This document shows, one piece after another, positions 23,054 through 35,568 of a stretch of 64,000 bases of DNA. The stretch is from positions 248,001-312,000 of the forward strand of contig CAUEEP010000876.1 of assembly GCA_958450365.1 (NCBI GenBank). Direction: 5' to 3'. The translations under genes and the position numbers were made by a program. Position 1 is the first letter of the stretch. Each line of letters starts with the position of its first letter. The notes beneath the pieces are model-generated. The model ran no database searches, had not been told where the DNA came from, and saw only the letters and a program-made list of their open reading frames with translations. The DNA is from Mesorhabditis belari. Taxonomy: Eukaryota; Nematoda; Chromadorea; Rhabditida; Rhabditidae.

Positions 23054-24109
23054 TCACTGAGACGTCATGTAGAAGGCCAAAAATCGAGGATATCCGGACA
23101 CCGCGTGAAACAGGTAGAAGCAACTCGTCCTTGAGTCGATTCGGCGGCGGAAACACGAACTATTTTCATCGAACAAACCAAAGTCGTCGTAGTCGTCGTC
23201 CTCGTCCTCGTTTTCTCGGAGAAGCGCGTTTGCACGAGAAACGAGTGCCGAGAGATTTTCCCCGTCAGCGACCCGTTGAAGTTCTAGCACCTCTGCAAAC
23301 TCATCACCGACCCTGGCACGAATCACATCCCTCCGGTCGCCGCATCGCAATGCAAAGCGAATCACAGCCTCAGAATTATGACCTGGAATTCCTTCATTGA
23401 CAATCCATTCGACGACTTGAGCAAAACTCCCTAGACAAACATCCATTGAAATCATTTTGATTTGCGTTTTCATCATGGCCTCCAAGTACAATCTCACGTA
23501 ACTCTTGTAGTTGCCATGCAGAGTGATCTTCTCGCAACGGTTCAAGTGGTTTTCGATGAATTTTGTAAGTCGCTCATGCCTTGCTAAATCTCGCTCCAAT
23601 AAGCCAAAGATGTTCAGTGTTACCTTCTTTTTGACCGATCCACAAAAATTGGTGAGAAACTGCAAGCAACTTTCCTCCTTGTCAACATCTAACCAGAGTT
23701 GGTCCACGGATTTCAACTGGCCTAACAACATTCTACACATTGGTTGATCCCATTCTCGTCTAACATTGTCAAATAAATGGAGGTCTAGCTCGTCGCATGA
23801 ATTGATTCGTTTGGCGAAACGAACAAGAGTTTCACTCAGTTGAAGGGGCGGAGAATCGACGAACTTCTTGATCCAATTATTCGGTTAGGACCTCTGTCCG
23901 AAGGCAACCGCAGCGACATGCCTTCCGAAAATGATCCATCGATTCATTGCATAGGTCGAGTAGAGCCTCTTGTTCATCATCATCAATTTCAGCACGTCTT
24001 TCGCAACAAGATGGCCTACGATCTTCTCAACCAGCTCCAGAGGCAAATCCTCAATCTCATTTGGTTCCAGCTCTCGCTTCCGTTTTTGCGCGCGCGTTTC
24101 AACCGGCAT
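23054..24109 (-). pseudogene. F-box protein gene, copy 1, single nonsense codon
   Basis: 1056-nt reading frame (352 codons) identical in layout to the intact gene at 42095-43147. The N-terminal F-box (LPLELVEKIVGHL at residues 22-34) would bind SKP1; the C-terminal part would be the substrate side. Codon 75 is TAA where the paralogue has CAA (Gln), splitting it into 74- and 228-residue frames, with the intervening 48 codons still open. No other disabling change was seen, so inactivation is recent or the call rests on one base. Confidence 0.8.
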
Positions 24110-25510
24110 TCTCGTATCTGAAAGTAAGAAACGTCATTGGAATTAAGATTTGTATGATTTACTGAAGTCACTTTTGTCACCAAAACCACTTTTTTAGGTT
24201 AATCCAGAGCAGTAATCATTTTTTATTGCAAAAATCATATCAAGCAATCTAATAAATTGTTTCTGTTACTGAAAATGACTCCAATAAACCATAAACGAAA
24301 AACGTATAAAAAACAAATTAGAAGCGATCAAACGTAGATAAAGCTAAATTTATCCAAAAAATCCTTCACGGCTTCAACTTTCCAGTTTAACAATCAAAGC
24401 TATCCTTAAAAGCTTACAATTATCTAGATTTGCCTTTTTGTTAAAAGGAATTGGTCAAGTTGAGTCTATAAGCACGTGTGGATGAATTCAAAACAGTGGA
24501 GTGGAAGGAGCCAGAAAGAAAACGGAATAAAAACGTATTAGAATTTTAAACAACAAACTATGGGCAAGCAATATAAAAGGGAGGGAACGAACGAGGGGAG
24601 GGAGAGTACTTTAAAGACGCGCTACAAAAACGTGATAGATTTCACGAGGGGGAAAAAAGCCTAGCGGGACAGGGCATAAAAACCGGACAAATTTTTCGAC
24701 TCGATCATGGAAGGAAGCCAAATGAAAAGAGTGGAGAAGGGAAATTTTTGTGCGGGGTACGGTAGCGGATCCATTCTTTAGAAAGCCCACTGCGCCGCTT
24801 TGGCGCCATTCGCTTGAAGCCGCACGCCATTAAGAATCTAACTTCAGAATACAAAGAAAGAAATTTGGAAATGGTCTGACGACAGTCAATTCGTATTAGA
24901 CAGGGGCGCTGCAAACTACAATTACAGGCGATTACAGACGCTTGTAGAAGCGCGTAGAATGACCATGCCAAGATCAGACCGATTCACCATCTCTGCTCCC
25001 AGAACGTGCTATTTATAGCAATTTGTAGTCTCATCCCATGGGATGGAACTATCAATCTGGAAAAAAGGTTATATTTCAGCGCAGAGATGATGGATTAGCC
25101 AAAACCAGAAAAGATTTAGCTCTTTTCCAACAATCATTACGTTAACAACATTAACTATCGTTGCGCATTTGTCCAAGTTTCCAAAAAATTGCCATTTTCC
25201 TGTCTGTTTTTGTGTATTTTTTTGCTCTTTTTCAAATCAATTTTAAACTTTATGACAAGGAGCTCAAAAGAATTCGAAAATCGTTTCCATCGTCGTCAGT
25301 TGACATGTATTTTGACTCCATTCGTATACCTTTGCTCTTTTCGCTTTCGGACGCAAAAAATGGTTATGACACTTAAAAGAAATATTAAATTTCCAGACAC
25401 TTTTGCGTTAAGGAAACAAATTTCAGAAAAATCACAAAACGTAGTCTTCTAAAGATGAAAATATAGTTCAAGCTTCTATTGCTTGATCTTATTTTTTTTA
25501 TTGCTTAGGG
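24110..25510. other. Duplicated flank of F-box copy 1; no gene seen
   Basis: 24120-24965 is shared, with differences, with 34490-35560 (inverted) and 43150-43700: AGCACGTGTGGATGAATTC, GGGCAAGCAATATAAAA, GGTACGGTAGCGGATCCATT and GGGGCGCTGCAAACTACA. 24970-25510 is AT-rich with short unconvincing frames only. Confidence 0.55.
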
Positions 25511-25599
25511 CCTAGCCGCGTTGAAATACGGTATCCCATCAGATATGCCAAGTCAAGCAACGGTGGCCTCGGTTGGTAGTTGGTTCGGAGATGGACTAG

Positions 25600-25990
25600 C
25601 GAATCTCGAGCTGAAGTCACGGCCCGAAATACGAAAGAAACTCGAGAAAGAAAGAAAATACTGACCGAACGTGCCGAACGATCTTTAATAAAGAAGTTAT
25701 CCAAGAAGGGGGCGTCACTTGAGGATGTTCGCAAAGATCTGAGCGATGTAGGAGTTGGAGTTTGCCGCAAAACCGTTCACAATGTTGTTCACTGATCGCC
25801 AATTGTCGCTTATGAGTTGATGGAAAAGGCCTAAAGCAAAAAAAGGGGGACCAAGTCGCCCGCATCAAATTCGCAAAGAGGAACCTGAAGACCGTCTGGA
25901 AACAAGTAGATTAAAGCCGTGTTACTAATAACTTCTGCTGTTTAGGTGATCTGGAGAGATTCAACCTAGACGGTCTTGATGGTTTTCCTG
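25600..25990 (+). mobile_element. Tc1-like T1 fragment (N-terminal transposase)
   Basis: Plus-strand remnant with LTERAERSLIKKLSKK and EDVRKDLSDVGVGVCRK, the intron and the start of LDGLDGF, then abrupt loss of homology near 25990. Both element ends are absent. Confidence 0.75.
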
Positions 25991-26079
25991 ACGGAACTAA
26001 TTGCAAACTGGTCTAAAACTTGGAGATTAAATCTCCCCCCCAGCTAAGTCTTCTCATTTTTCCACTGGCAAATCTTCTC

Positions 26080-26666
26080 TTCCTTTAACCCTCGATAATC
26101 ATCCAATTCGTTTGGTAGAAAAAAATGGATATCTGCGTGATTTGGGAGTCCTTATTAGTCCTCCTCTTAGTTTCCGTTTTCACATTGAATCCATGTGTAA
26201 TAAGGCCTCCGTAAGTGCTAACCGTATCCTCAGGTCTATTACCATACCTAACATCAAAACTTATCGGATGTGTTTTGTTCATCACTTCACCAGAATTGCT
26301 CTTTATAAAATTAATTTTGACAAATTCTGCTCCTTTACTTATTCTGATAGATTGCAACTTTTTGGTCTTGAAATGTTACACCAACGCCGCCTTATCATCG
26401 ATTTAGTGGAATGCTTTAAAATTGTTAAAGGCATTCATCCCGACCCCCTTTTTTCTGGTCTTTTTGAATTCGGCTCTCTACGGGACGCCTCCAAAAGGGG
26501 GCCTTTTCTCATACGCCAACCTTCCGTTTCCTCTAAAAGCCCCCACAGTTTCTTTTTTAATCGAGTTATTAAATTCTGGAACATTTTACCCCCTCATGTT
26601 CGTGATATTTCCACCTTGGCTAGATTTAAAGCCACAATTTCGGCAATTGATTTGACTGCTCTGTGA
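26080..26666 (+). mobile_element. LINE (non-LTR retrotransposon) reverse transcriptase C-terminus
   Basis: The 184-residue frame 26112-26666 reads like the tail of a CR1/Jockey-type reverse transcriptase: RDLGVLISPPLSFRFHIE, then SYSDRL-type FTYSDRLQLFGLEMLHQRR, DLVECFKIVKG and FFNRVIKFWNILPPHV. The middle palm/thumb part is shortened, consistent with a 5'-truncated, internally deleted copy. No poly(A) tail is obvious after the stop. Confidence 0.75.
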
Positions 26667-26871
26667 TTCTTTCTTGAGGTATCCATTTATCTGATATGAT
26701 ATGTTCACTTTCTACGCAAAAACCTGAATTTAGGTGACTAGTTTGCATGCTTCCGCTCCTAGGCAATTTAATTTCTGATAATATTATCATCACATTACAT
26801 CATTTTCCGTGTAATTTCGGAAAGAAAAGAGTGCTCACTGATGTCGATTTTTTTCCAGGTCACTCTATATA

Positions 26872-28000
26872 TCACTGTAAAAATTATAGAGCACGCTCAT
26901 TTTTTCGCAATATTTACATTTTTTTGAGAAGAAGCGACTGAAAAGTGTCTGTTATCAAAAATAAGAAATAAATGATATTTAGCAAAAAAAAATCTATCAA
27001 AAAACAAAAAAAAATTTATAAGGAAAATCCTGTTTTGAAGTTGTGTAAAATTATTCCATAATAAAAAACAAAATTAACAATAAATAACAAAACAAAGCCA
27101 TCAATTAATAATGGGTAACTTTTCCCTGATTCAATCCGACCTCAAAAAGACGACTGGGCATTGAAGAAGCCAGTGTTTGGAGAAAATTGCAATCCGGATT
27201 GTTCAAGGCTTTCACGATGGCTTCTCGGAGCTCTTTCACATTTGAATATTGGTTGTTATTTGTGTAGACGTCTCGGACTAGCATTCTCCAAAGGTTCTCG
27301 ATAGAATTCAAGTCAGGCGAACACACTGGCCACTTCAAAACATTCTTTGCTGCCAACCACCCGATCGTAGAGCGACTCGGATTAATTGAGGCGTTATCTT
27401 GCATTAAAGTAAAGTTATTGTCCGGATATCGATGCAAATAGGTGACTAGGTGTTTCTGCAAGACTTTTTGATAAGCATTAGAGTCCATTTTTGTTGAAAT
27501 AAATTCCAATCCGCCGGCTCGTCGTCTCGGAATGCTCCTCAAACCATCACGGTATCGCCACCAAAATTTCGCTTTCTGAAGATGGTCGGCTCGGCCCTTA
27601 AATCCCTCCAATGACCACGAAAACCATCAGGACTGTCTAGGTCGAATTTCTTTTCATCGCTCCAGATCACCTAAACAGCAAAAACTATTAGTAACACGGC
27701 TCGAATCTACTTGTTTCCAGACGGTCTTCTTGTTCCTCTTTGCGAATTTGATGCGGGCGACCTGGTCCCCCTTTTTTTGCTTTAGGGCATATGAGCTGAG
27801 GGAAAAGGCCCAAAAGATCGGCGAAGAACATTGTGAACAGTTTTGCAGCAAACTTCAACTCCTACATCGCTCAGATCTTTGCGAACATCCTCAGCGACGC
27901 CCCCTTCTTGGATAACTTCTTTGTCACAGATCGTTCGGCACGTTCGGTGAGTTTTTTCTTTCTTCTTTGGGGTCGTCTTGGAATTCACATACGTTTGTTA
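26872..28000 (-). mobile_element. Tc1-like element T1, copy 3, minus strand, broken
   Basis: Outer TIR (CACTGTAAAAATTATAGAGC) at 26872; inner copy near 27035. The transposase exon 27611-27105 keeps FTLMQDNASINPS and WPVCSPDLNSIENLW. The upstream part (27988-27720) is frame-broken. A probable 50-bp intron lies at the position preceding VIWSDEKKF (27715-27668). The 5' end is truncated near 28000. Confidence 0.8.
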
Positions 28001-28390
28001 TGTTATGTTTGTTAATATTGTGTTTGCACGATGTCCTAAACTCCACACTGCAAAAGCTACTGCAAAAAAAATTGAGAAGTTAGGTTGAAAACTTTTGTCT
28101 CACGCACCTTACTCCCCTGACCTTGCACTGTCAGATTATTTTTTATTTCGGACGTTGAAGCACTTCTTGGGGGATGAACAGTTTTATACGCAATTTGATA
28201 ATGATGCTCGAGTCCTAATGATCCAATGAAAGAATTTTCAAATGAATCGATCACAAGGAGTGATTTTTGGAAAATTAAACCAGAATTGGAGTTAAATGGA
28301 ACAAAAAGAGCTCTGGCCAACTTTAGGCAGATAGTAGAACTTTTGGAAGTAGAACACTCTGTAAATCGGGGTCGAGCTGAGCAGCGATAA
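28000..28390 (+). mobile_element. Mariner remnant M3 (transposase C-terminus)
   Basis: Plus-strand translation around 28085 gives SHAPYSPDLALSDYFLFR, the third-Asp block of mariner transposases, followed by LKHFLGDEQF and then several stops. The catalytic Asp of the DYxLF motif is retained, but there is no intact frame. A different mariner family from M1 and M2. Confidence 0.7.
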
Positions 28391-28399
28391 CACATTTGT

Positions 28400-29715
28400 T
28401 ATTCTGATGGGATACCTCTTACCTATCACCTATTTCTTGCGCTTTGTGCATGATTTTCGTTCGGCTTTTTTGTCCAGCCCTAGGCCCAGCCTGGTCGGCC
28501 CCATACCACGGCGATGTCGTTATTCGAAAAAGTGCCCTAACTTCAAAAGCGTTCTCCTCGAAAATTTTGTGTTGGTTCAGTAAAATTGAAAAACACTTTT
28601 GCCTTAAAATTTTATTTTGAGGTTTGACGGTTTCAATTTTATTCTGGTCCAGTTTAAAGTTGACCGAGTTAAATGAATGAGTCATTGAATTCTACTCGTT
28701 ATCTCTCATCCAAATCACCGCAACGGGAACAAAATTCGTCGTTTGTCGCCACGAAGATCACGGCCAAAACAGTGGTGATCAGATTTAGGCATATTGTCTG
28801 AAAACCTTGCATTAAAATCAAAATTTCTCCACCGAATACCCAATCCGACATCGATGTAAGTAAGTCCATTACCGTTTCTGACAATTTGTAGCTGATATCA
28901 GGTCGATCCTTGAATAGAGTTCACCAAGCACCGTATGTATTCAATCCAATCACATACAGGGTGACTGAAAAGTTCCCGCCCCTCGGTCAGACACGCTTTT
29001 GACTTTGAAAAAAACTCATATTTACGTAACAAAAAGTTAACAAAGAAGACATAAATATGTAACTAAAGATAATAACAAAAAGAACTAAAGTAAATACTCA
29101 AAATGGTCTCCTAAACTGTAAGCTGTCATGATCTGACCATGACTGTCATAATCCCAATGACGACAAAGAAATCGTGAAGCTTCTCTCAGAGTTCGGATCG
29201 GTAAATCGTTCGGAAAACGGAAGCCAGTTCTGACAAAGTGATTTTAAACTCTTAATTTGCTTAACTCCTTCAAGTTGGGATCATCATTTGCTCCTAGATT
29301 TTCTGATTGTCGATCATTTGTCGCGAAAACATTGGGAAATTGGATTTCAGCTGGTCAGCATAGAAAAACTCAGGTAAACTTGCTGTGGGGAGTGACTTTT
29401 GGTTTTTAGAGGAACTCATTCAGTAAATTAAATTCATGTTCAATACACAGAAACACACCTGAGAACAATTCATATGCATGTCAAAAACTTGATTATTCAT
29501 AAAATGAGCAAATTTCATAAGGTATTTCTATTCGACTATTGAATTCTCGACAATTCAGTTGAATTGCATCCTACATTGAGCGATACCAACATTTAAAACA
29601 CTTTATCTCACTTGTTGCTAAAGGGTTTATTTTCAATAAAATATTCTCTGACAAATAATTACATTCAAGCTATTCAGTCAATTGACATCCTCTTGACTCC
29701 ATCCAACAAAAATCC
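28400..29715. other. Intergenic with a receptor TM1 exon fragment
   Basis: Minus strand 28884-28699 contains CLNLITTVLAVIFVATND, closely resembling the first helix of the receptor encoded at 29716-32500. It is followed by a donor but no further receptor exons, so it is probably a pseudogene fragment. 28955-28992 is a lone Tc1-type end (CAGGGTGACTGAAAAGTTCC). The rest is AT-rich with nothing recognised. Confidence 0.5.
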
Positions 29716-32500
29716 TCAATGATCTTTAGATATCACTTGAATTCTTCTCTCTTTTGCTGATTTTTCCTTTCGTTTGCGAAGAAACAATAAATTTATGATG
29801 CTAAAGCAAAAATGATAAGCTAAATAAAGAAAAAACCTTGCTAGACAATAGTAAACGAAGACATCAATGAAGGCGAGTAAGGTGAGAATGAGAGCGAGGA
29901 GATTCGGGCCAAAAAATAGCTGAACCAAATTCATGAACAACAAGAAAATCACCGAATTGAATAGGTTGAAAAACGAGTTGACAAGTTGCTGAAAACATAA
30001 GAGGTAAACATTTTGATCACAACTTACTTGAACCATCAAAAGTGATTCGGCCCTTGTCACGTTTCCATTCTTTCTCCACTGAAATCAAAAAAAGTCTTTT
30101 TTGCTTTTCTTGTGCAGGTACAATTTTTTGACTGTATGTAGTTGTAAGGCACATTTTTATGTTGGGTCAATGCAGATGAAATGGTGAAATTTTTCCAAAG
30201 AGCGACTGTTGACGCTCTTTGATTGCAAGCTCTAAGCACTATGGGGGTTTTTTGCAACAAAGTACCCCCATTGCTACACAAAAATATTTGCGTCATTTTC
30301 TACCTTTATTTATTATTTTTTCCGGCTTTTATTCTTTCAATCGAAAATTCACCACCCTGTTCGACATGTACTTTTGTACGAGTTCCTCCAGAAGCACACA
30401 TCAAACCTATGTCATGCCTATATTCAGGTTGTATATGGGGACGAGTTTATTAGCGAACACACATGCCAATGATAGTTCACGAAGTTTCGATCTGGTGATT
30501 ATTCTCTCGAATATAAACAGGGTGGCAGTCCCGAGACAACGTTAAAAGGTGTTGATCTTCTAGCACTTCTTCAAAACGACAACCCGGCTTACTTCATACG
30601 AATGAGCAGAGCACCTAAAGGTTGACCAATCAACGGTAGTCAGACATCTACATGCCCTTGGGTTTACATCGAAATTGGGGAGTTGGATACCCCATACTCT
30701 GACCGACGCCGAGAAATTGAACCGGATCAAGATCAGTGCTGCCCACCTTATGAGCAATATTCTTTTCTCCCCCGTATTATTACGGGGGATGAGAAGTGGA
30801 TGCTTACTGTAAACTTTCGGAGGAAACGCCCATGGGCGGCACTTCGGCACGGGGCGACGCCCGAACCAGATCCGAAGCCTGAATTACACCAGAAGAAGTT
30901 CATGCTCTCGGTTTTCTGGGATATGGAAGGAGTGGTTCATGGGGAGTTGCTGGATAGTAAGACAATACGTAACTCTATTATTAGAGGGAAAAGATTATTA
31001 GAAATAATATAATAATGATGGTTAATCGTGAATACATGCTTTGTTGAACATTTAGCGATTTCATATGCATTGACCCAATATATTAAATTAAGTGTTAACC
31101 TTTTTGATATTCCGATTCGTTACAAAGTCTAATCCACACATCAACAAATAGGTGTAGGCCAACGAATTTAACATGATGTCATAGCCGAGTTGTTGATAGA
31201 GAAAATATCGAAGATGATAGATTGCAACAGTGAAAATATATGGGAGAAGCAATTGGAGGAGTGGTAACTTCAGAGTAATTCGAAAATATTGTCCTTTAAA
31301 GGAGAGTGCAAGGAAACGACTGAAATGGTGTTAAATGATGGAAATGATAACGAAGTCTTGCTAAACGTTATTCAACGATGAAAACTGAAACTGAAAACTA
31401 CTTTTTAGAATCTAAGTTTGATTTTTAGTATTACGTAAGTGTAAGAACGGACTAAAAAGTGCAACCTAGCATAGCCAAAACTGAGAAAGTTATGATCTTA
31501 AGTCGAAATATTTTAAGCAAATCGTAGAGTTCGTAAATGGTTTGATCTAAAAATAAGATAGCTAGCTGTGCTCTTTTTTACACTCACCTCACTGAAATGA
31601 GCAATTGTGCATAGACGGCTGCATCGACTAGGTTATACCTCGTTATGTAATCCTCCAAAATAGCTATGAAATTGATCTGATCATATGTGCAGCTAAACGA
31701 AAAATAAAAGAAAATAACTTATGTAAACAAACGTCAAAGAGAACGGTCGTGTGAAGCAAAACCATTCCGATGCTTTGATCGACATGATCACGAATTTGTT
31801 CACGCTTTCCGCGGTAGCCAGTAAACTGAGGTTGATTTTTAATCTTTTAAAATACATATTATTTATTGTATTTTTATAAAACAATGATTTACAAGATTTT
31901 AAGTTTCCCTACCGAATCGGTAGTGTCAATCGATCGTTCAAAGCTACAAAAATAGCGGCCACTGGGGCGGTGATGAGGTTGAGAATGAGGATCTGAACGC
32001 TTGTTGATAAATGATATTCAATCCACAGTTCCAATGTTTGACCCTATAATATTATTCAAACCAGTACTACAGTATAATTTTGAAAAGCTGCCTAGGTACA
32101 TATGACCCCGATTTCAGGTTTACCAGTTGAATTGCCTGATACATGTAACTAGGGGTGATCGAGAATGGGAACACGGCGAAGTAATCAGATGTTTGATTCG
32201 TAAGGGTTTTATTGTTAAAATTATACTTTTTAATTCTAGAATGACAATAAGGCAAACAAACCACAGGAGTGGCCGATGTGATAAACCCGACAACCTCCAG
32301 GGTCAAAATCATATCAAAATCCAATTTATTCTCGAAAATTTGCCAATTCCAGTGAAAAATCAGTTGAATTAGTCCAAGTAATGCTAAAAATTAAAAAGTT
32401 TAACAAAAAAATATTTTTAACCTATAAGGCCTCCAGTAATTAGAGACACCAAAAAGAGATCATCGTATTTTGTCCAAATCGATCGAAAAGTTAAAAGCAT
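29716..32500 (-). CDS. Serpentine (7TM) chemoreceptor, nine-exon model, 397 residues
   Basis: Exons (minus): 32500-32422, 32383-32262, 32225-32124, 32043-31913, 31843-31733, 31692-31588, 31319-31100, 30078-30028, 29988-29716. They sum to 1194 nt and all junctions are in phase. The canonical receptor begins in exon 4: TM1 QILILNLITAPVAAIF, TM2 LSLLATAESVNKF, TM3 ending SRFLALSFKG, TM4 PLLQLLLPYIFTVA, TM5 MLNSLAYTYLLMCG, loop RAESLLMVQ, then two more helices and a basic tail. Exons 1-3 add a hydrophobic, N-glycosylatable segment (NNKTLTNQTS) not usual for such receptors; they may belong to another gene. The family is a nematode SRV/SRX-type guess. Intron 31099-30079 is enlarged by a dead mariner. 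Confidence 0.7.
30219..31010 (+). mobile_element. Heavily decayed mariner M1 inside a receptor intron
   Basis: The plus-strand remnant retains ITGDEKWMLTVNFRRKR (first Asp block), LSVFWDMEGVVHGELLDSK and N-terminal debris near 30400. The C-terminal half with the second and third Asp is missing after 30975. Same family as 3400-4611, more diverged. Confidence 0.75.
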
Positions 32501-33440
32501 GAACAAAATGACATAAAAGCAAGAGTTTTTTGATGCTTTCAATTATTGTTTACATCTGATTTGCTATTTTTTTGCGAGTAATTCATTTGGTAAAACCTTC
32601 GCGCCGAGAATTTGATTATAATACGCTTTCAAACTAACCAAAATCACATACTATTCGAGACATCAAGAAAAAGTGATCTCATATCTACAATTTCTCATAC
32701 ATATCAGAGATTTTCAAGTTTTTTAACAATCAACAGTTTATTATTCTCAATTTATCGCCTTGTTTGTAAAGGAATGACGAATTTGTGTGTTTGTATTATA
32801 CAATTCAAGAGCTGGCCATCTCCGGTGTGAATTTCAATAGGTGTCAAACGGGCAAAAATCTCCTGGCGATGGTCCATATTAGAGTGTTTGCCACCCAAAC
32901 AAATAATTGTTTGAACAAATTTGGTCAAACTTTTGTTAGTTGTAAAGTTTGTAAAAGTTCAATTGAACAAAATTGGTACCATTGCATTGTTTTTATTAAG
33001 GATTTATTTTTAGAAATGAATAAAACGCTTATGTAAATGAAATTGCATTGAAAAACTCCGTATAACGGGAAAATTTTGGACTTGAAATTCTCTCTCAAAA
33101 AAAACCACGAAAATGAAATCTATCGCAATTTTGTGTCAGAATTTAGAGCGCTGTTTCGAACGCCTTGTTTGACCTTTGTTTGACCCATTGTTTAAACAAA
33201 AATTGTTTCACCAAATTAGTTCAAACAATTATTTGTTTGGGACGCACGCACTCTGATATGGGCCATCACCATAAGGTTTTTTACCATCAAATTAAAACTT
33301 GCTAATGGCATCGTGGTGTCATATTGCTCAGAAATTTTATGTATAAGGCTTCAGGAAACCGGGAAAAAGCGAAAAAATATCAAAAATTTTCTGGCCCAAA
33401 ATATTCACTTTGAAACCACAAAGACCACCAGGAGCCAGTA
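32501..33440. other. Receptor 5' flank and AT-rich spacer
   Basis: 32336-32780 (receptor exons 1-2 plus flank) is duplicated at 44134-44590. From 32880, AAACAAATAATTGTTTG-type inverted blocks suggest a degenerate repeat: 32890-32945 against the inverse near 33185-33235, with ends TGGTCCATATTAGAGTG and its complement near 33260. No gene seen. Confidence 0.4.
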
Positions 33441-33526
33441 GAAATTTTTTGGAAAATTAGGGGGAAGTGGCTTGTTTTCTTTGAACACCCTGTATATAAC
33501 GGAAAGCTCTATATAACGGAAAAAAA

Positions 33527-33655
33527 AATTTTGTTCCCTTCCATTCCGTTCTAGAGAGAATCGACTGTATTTTGAAATGCATCGAGTCTGATTCTGATAC
33601 TGTTGGAGTGATTCGTACTCTGAAATTAAAGGAGTGATTCGTACTCTGAAACCTG
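33527..33655. repeat. Dispersed repeat shared with 47744-47870 (inverted)
   Basis: Sequence including CCATTCCGTTCTAGAGAGAA and GAAATGCATCGAGTCTGATT recurs in reverse orientation at 47744-47870. The CGACTGTA terminus links it to the MITE family at 7295. Here it interrupts a mariner. Confidence 0.6.
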
Positions 33656-34205
33656 AAAGAAACTAACTTTCTTTTCAGGGGATAATTCATGTGGGACCCA
33701 TTGGCCACAACAATGCTTTTTTCCAATATGCGCCAGGTGTCGAGAAATTGTGCTCGGATTACATTTAAAGTATTCGGCTAATTCGGACAAAGTTTGAATT
33801 GGATGCGACTCGACAATCCGCACTATCGAGGACAACTGGACGATATTTATGCGGCTCATCTTCCAATCTGTCATCCCCTTCACGAAAACGTCGAAACCAT
33901 TCCTGGCAAGTGCTTTCACTCAAAATGTTTTCTCCGAATGCTTCACAAAGATTCCGGTGCGACTTCGATGCTGATTTCTTCATTTTGAAGTCATAGAGAA
34001 GACACGCCCGCAACACGAGTTTTTGATCCGTCATCTTGTACTTAAAATTATGTGATATTCAATGATAGCAATAGCTGTGAAAATAATTAAAATGAATAAG
34101 CAATAGTAATACAATATAATACAATTTAAAACGGACCATCACACTTTCAAATAAAAAAACTTTGGTCCTCGGAAGTAACCCGCAGTTTCTTTTGCAAGTA
34201 CCTAA
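33626..34205 (-). mobile_element. Mariner M2 fragment (N-terminal transposase and 5' TIR)
   Basis: Minus-strand frames give RACLLYDFKMKKSASKSHRN and EWFRRFREGDDRLEDEPH (SETMAR/Mos-like helix-turn-helix), then SRHLAHIGKKHCCGQWVPHE. The 5' TIR (AGGTACTTGCAAAAGAAACT, read on minus) is at 34178-34205. The catalytic half is missing, replaced by the repeat at 33527-33655. Same family as 54527-54961 and 62380-63120. Confidence 0.8.
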
Positions 34206-35568
34206 ATAAAACTTGCGGTTTGAGAATCTTAGACCTTTTGCCAAAAAAAGAAAGCTAGGCAAAGTAAAAAATATACAAAATTTTCAAAAAGCACTCAAGA
34301 TCGAGTTGGCAACTTTCCTAATGTTCTTTTACACTTAAATTTTTGTCTATTTTGAACGGAACATCATCCCATTCATCATCATCGAAAAAAGCGCTGATCT
34401 TTCCCCGGACACTGATTAAAATTATGGCCTTAATTTACGGATACCGTATTTCCTGTAATAGAAGCCCCCGAAATTTTCTGACGACAGTGAATTCGTATTA
34501 GACTGGGGCGCTGCAAACTACAAGGTCAGATTACAGACGCTTGTAGAAACGCGTCGAATGGCCCTTTTTAAAAACTGTTTTTATCAAAAAATCGACCCAA
34601 CTTTGGGCTTTCGAGAGAGACCAAGACCAACTTGTTAACTCACTAAACAAAAACTTACAATGACTTGTTTGCTAAATCCCTTGCCATTGGATACGGGCAG
34701 AAGTTTTTGATATCGAGCCATCTTGGTCTGAAGACAATCAGCCGTTTTGAAACTTGTAGCGCCCCTATCTTATGCGAATTGACTGTCGTCAGACCATTTC
34801 CAAATGTCTTTCTTTGTATTCCGAAGTTAGCTTAGGCTTGAAGATAGTTTGAAGCGATTTGAAGCCATTGACGCAAAGCGGCGCAGTGCGCTTTCTAAAG
34901 AATGGATGCGCTATCGTACCCCGCACAAATTCTCCTTCCCCACTCTTTGCATTCGGCTTCATTCCATGAGCCATTCGGAAACTGTGTCCGGTTTTTATGC
35001 CATGTCCTGCTAGGCTTTTTCCCGCTCATAAAATCTATTACGTTTTTGTTACGCGTCTTTAAAGTACCCTTCCTGCCCTCGTTCGTTCTCTGGTTTTTAT
35101 ATTGCTTGCCCATAGTTTGTTGTTTAAAATCCTAATACGATTTTATTTCGTTTTCTTTCCGACTCCTTCCAGTCCATTGTTTTGAATTCATTCACACGTG
35201 CTTATAGACTCAACGTGACCAATTCCTTTTAACAAAATGGCAAATCTCATAATTGTGAGCTTTTAAGGGTAGCTTTGATTGCTAAACTGGAAAGTTGAAG
35301 CCCTGAAGGATTTTTTGGATAAAATTCAGCTTTATCTACGTTTGATCGCTTCTAATTTGTTTTTTATACGTTTTTCGTTGGTTTTATGGTTTATTGGAGT
35401 CATTTTCAGTAACAGAAACAATTTATTAGATTGTTTGATATGATTTTGGCAATGAAAACTGATTACTTCTCTAGATTAACATAAAAAAGTGGTTTTGGTG
35501 ACAAAAGTGACTTCAGTAAAACATAAAAATGTTAATTCCAATGACATTTTTTACTTTCAGATACGAGA
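34206..35568. other. Duplicated 5' flank of F-box copy 2
   Basis: 34490-35560 matches the flanks at 24120-24965 and 43150-43700. It contains GGGGCGCTGCAAACTACA, GGTACGATAGCGCATCC-type and AGCACGTGTGAATGAATTC blocks. The probable promoter/5'UTR of the F-box gene is conserved among copies; no separate gene seen. Confidence 0.5.

Noticed and set aside
23020..23400. Arg/His-rich plus-strand frames over the F-box copies (also 36278-36649 and 42061-42411)
   Set aside because: They are antisense to a well-supported F-box frame and arise from its codon bias.
32612..33036. Plus-strand frames near 32.6-33.0 kb
   Set aside because: Overlap the receptor flank duplicated at 44.1 kb, where the frames are not maintained.
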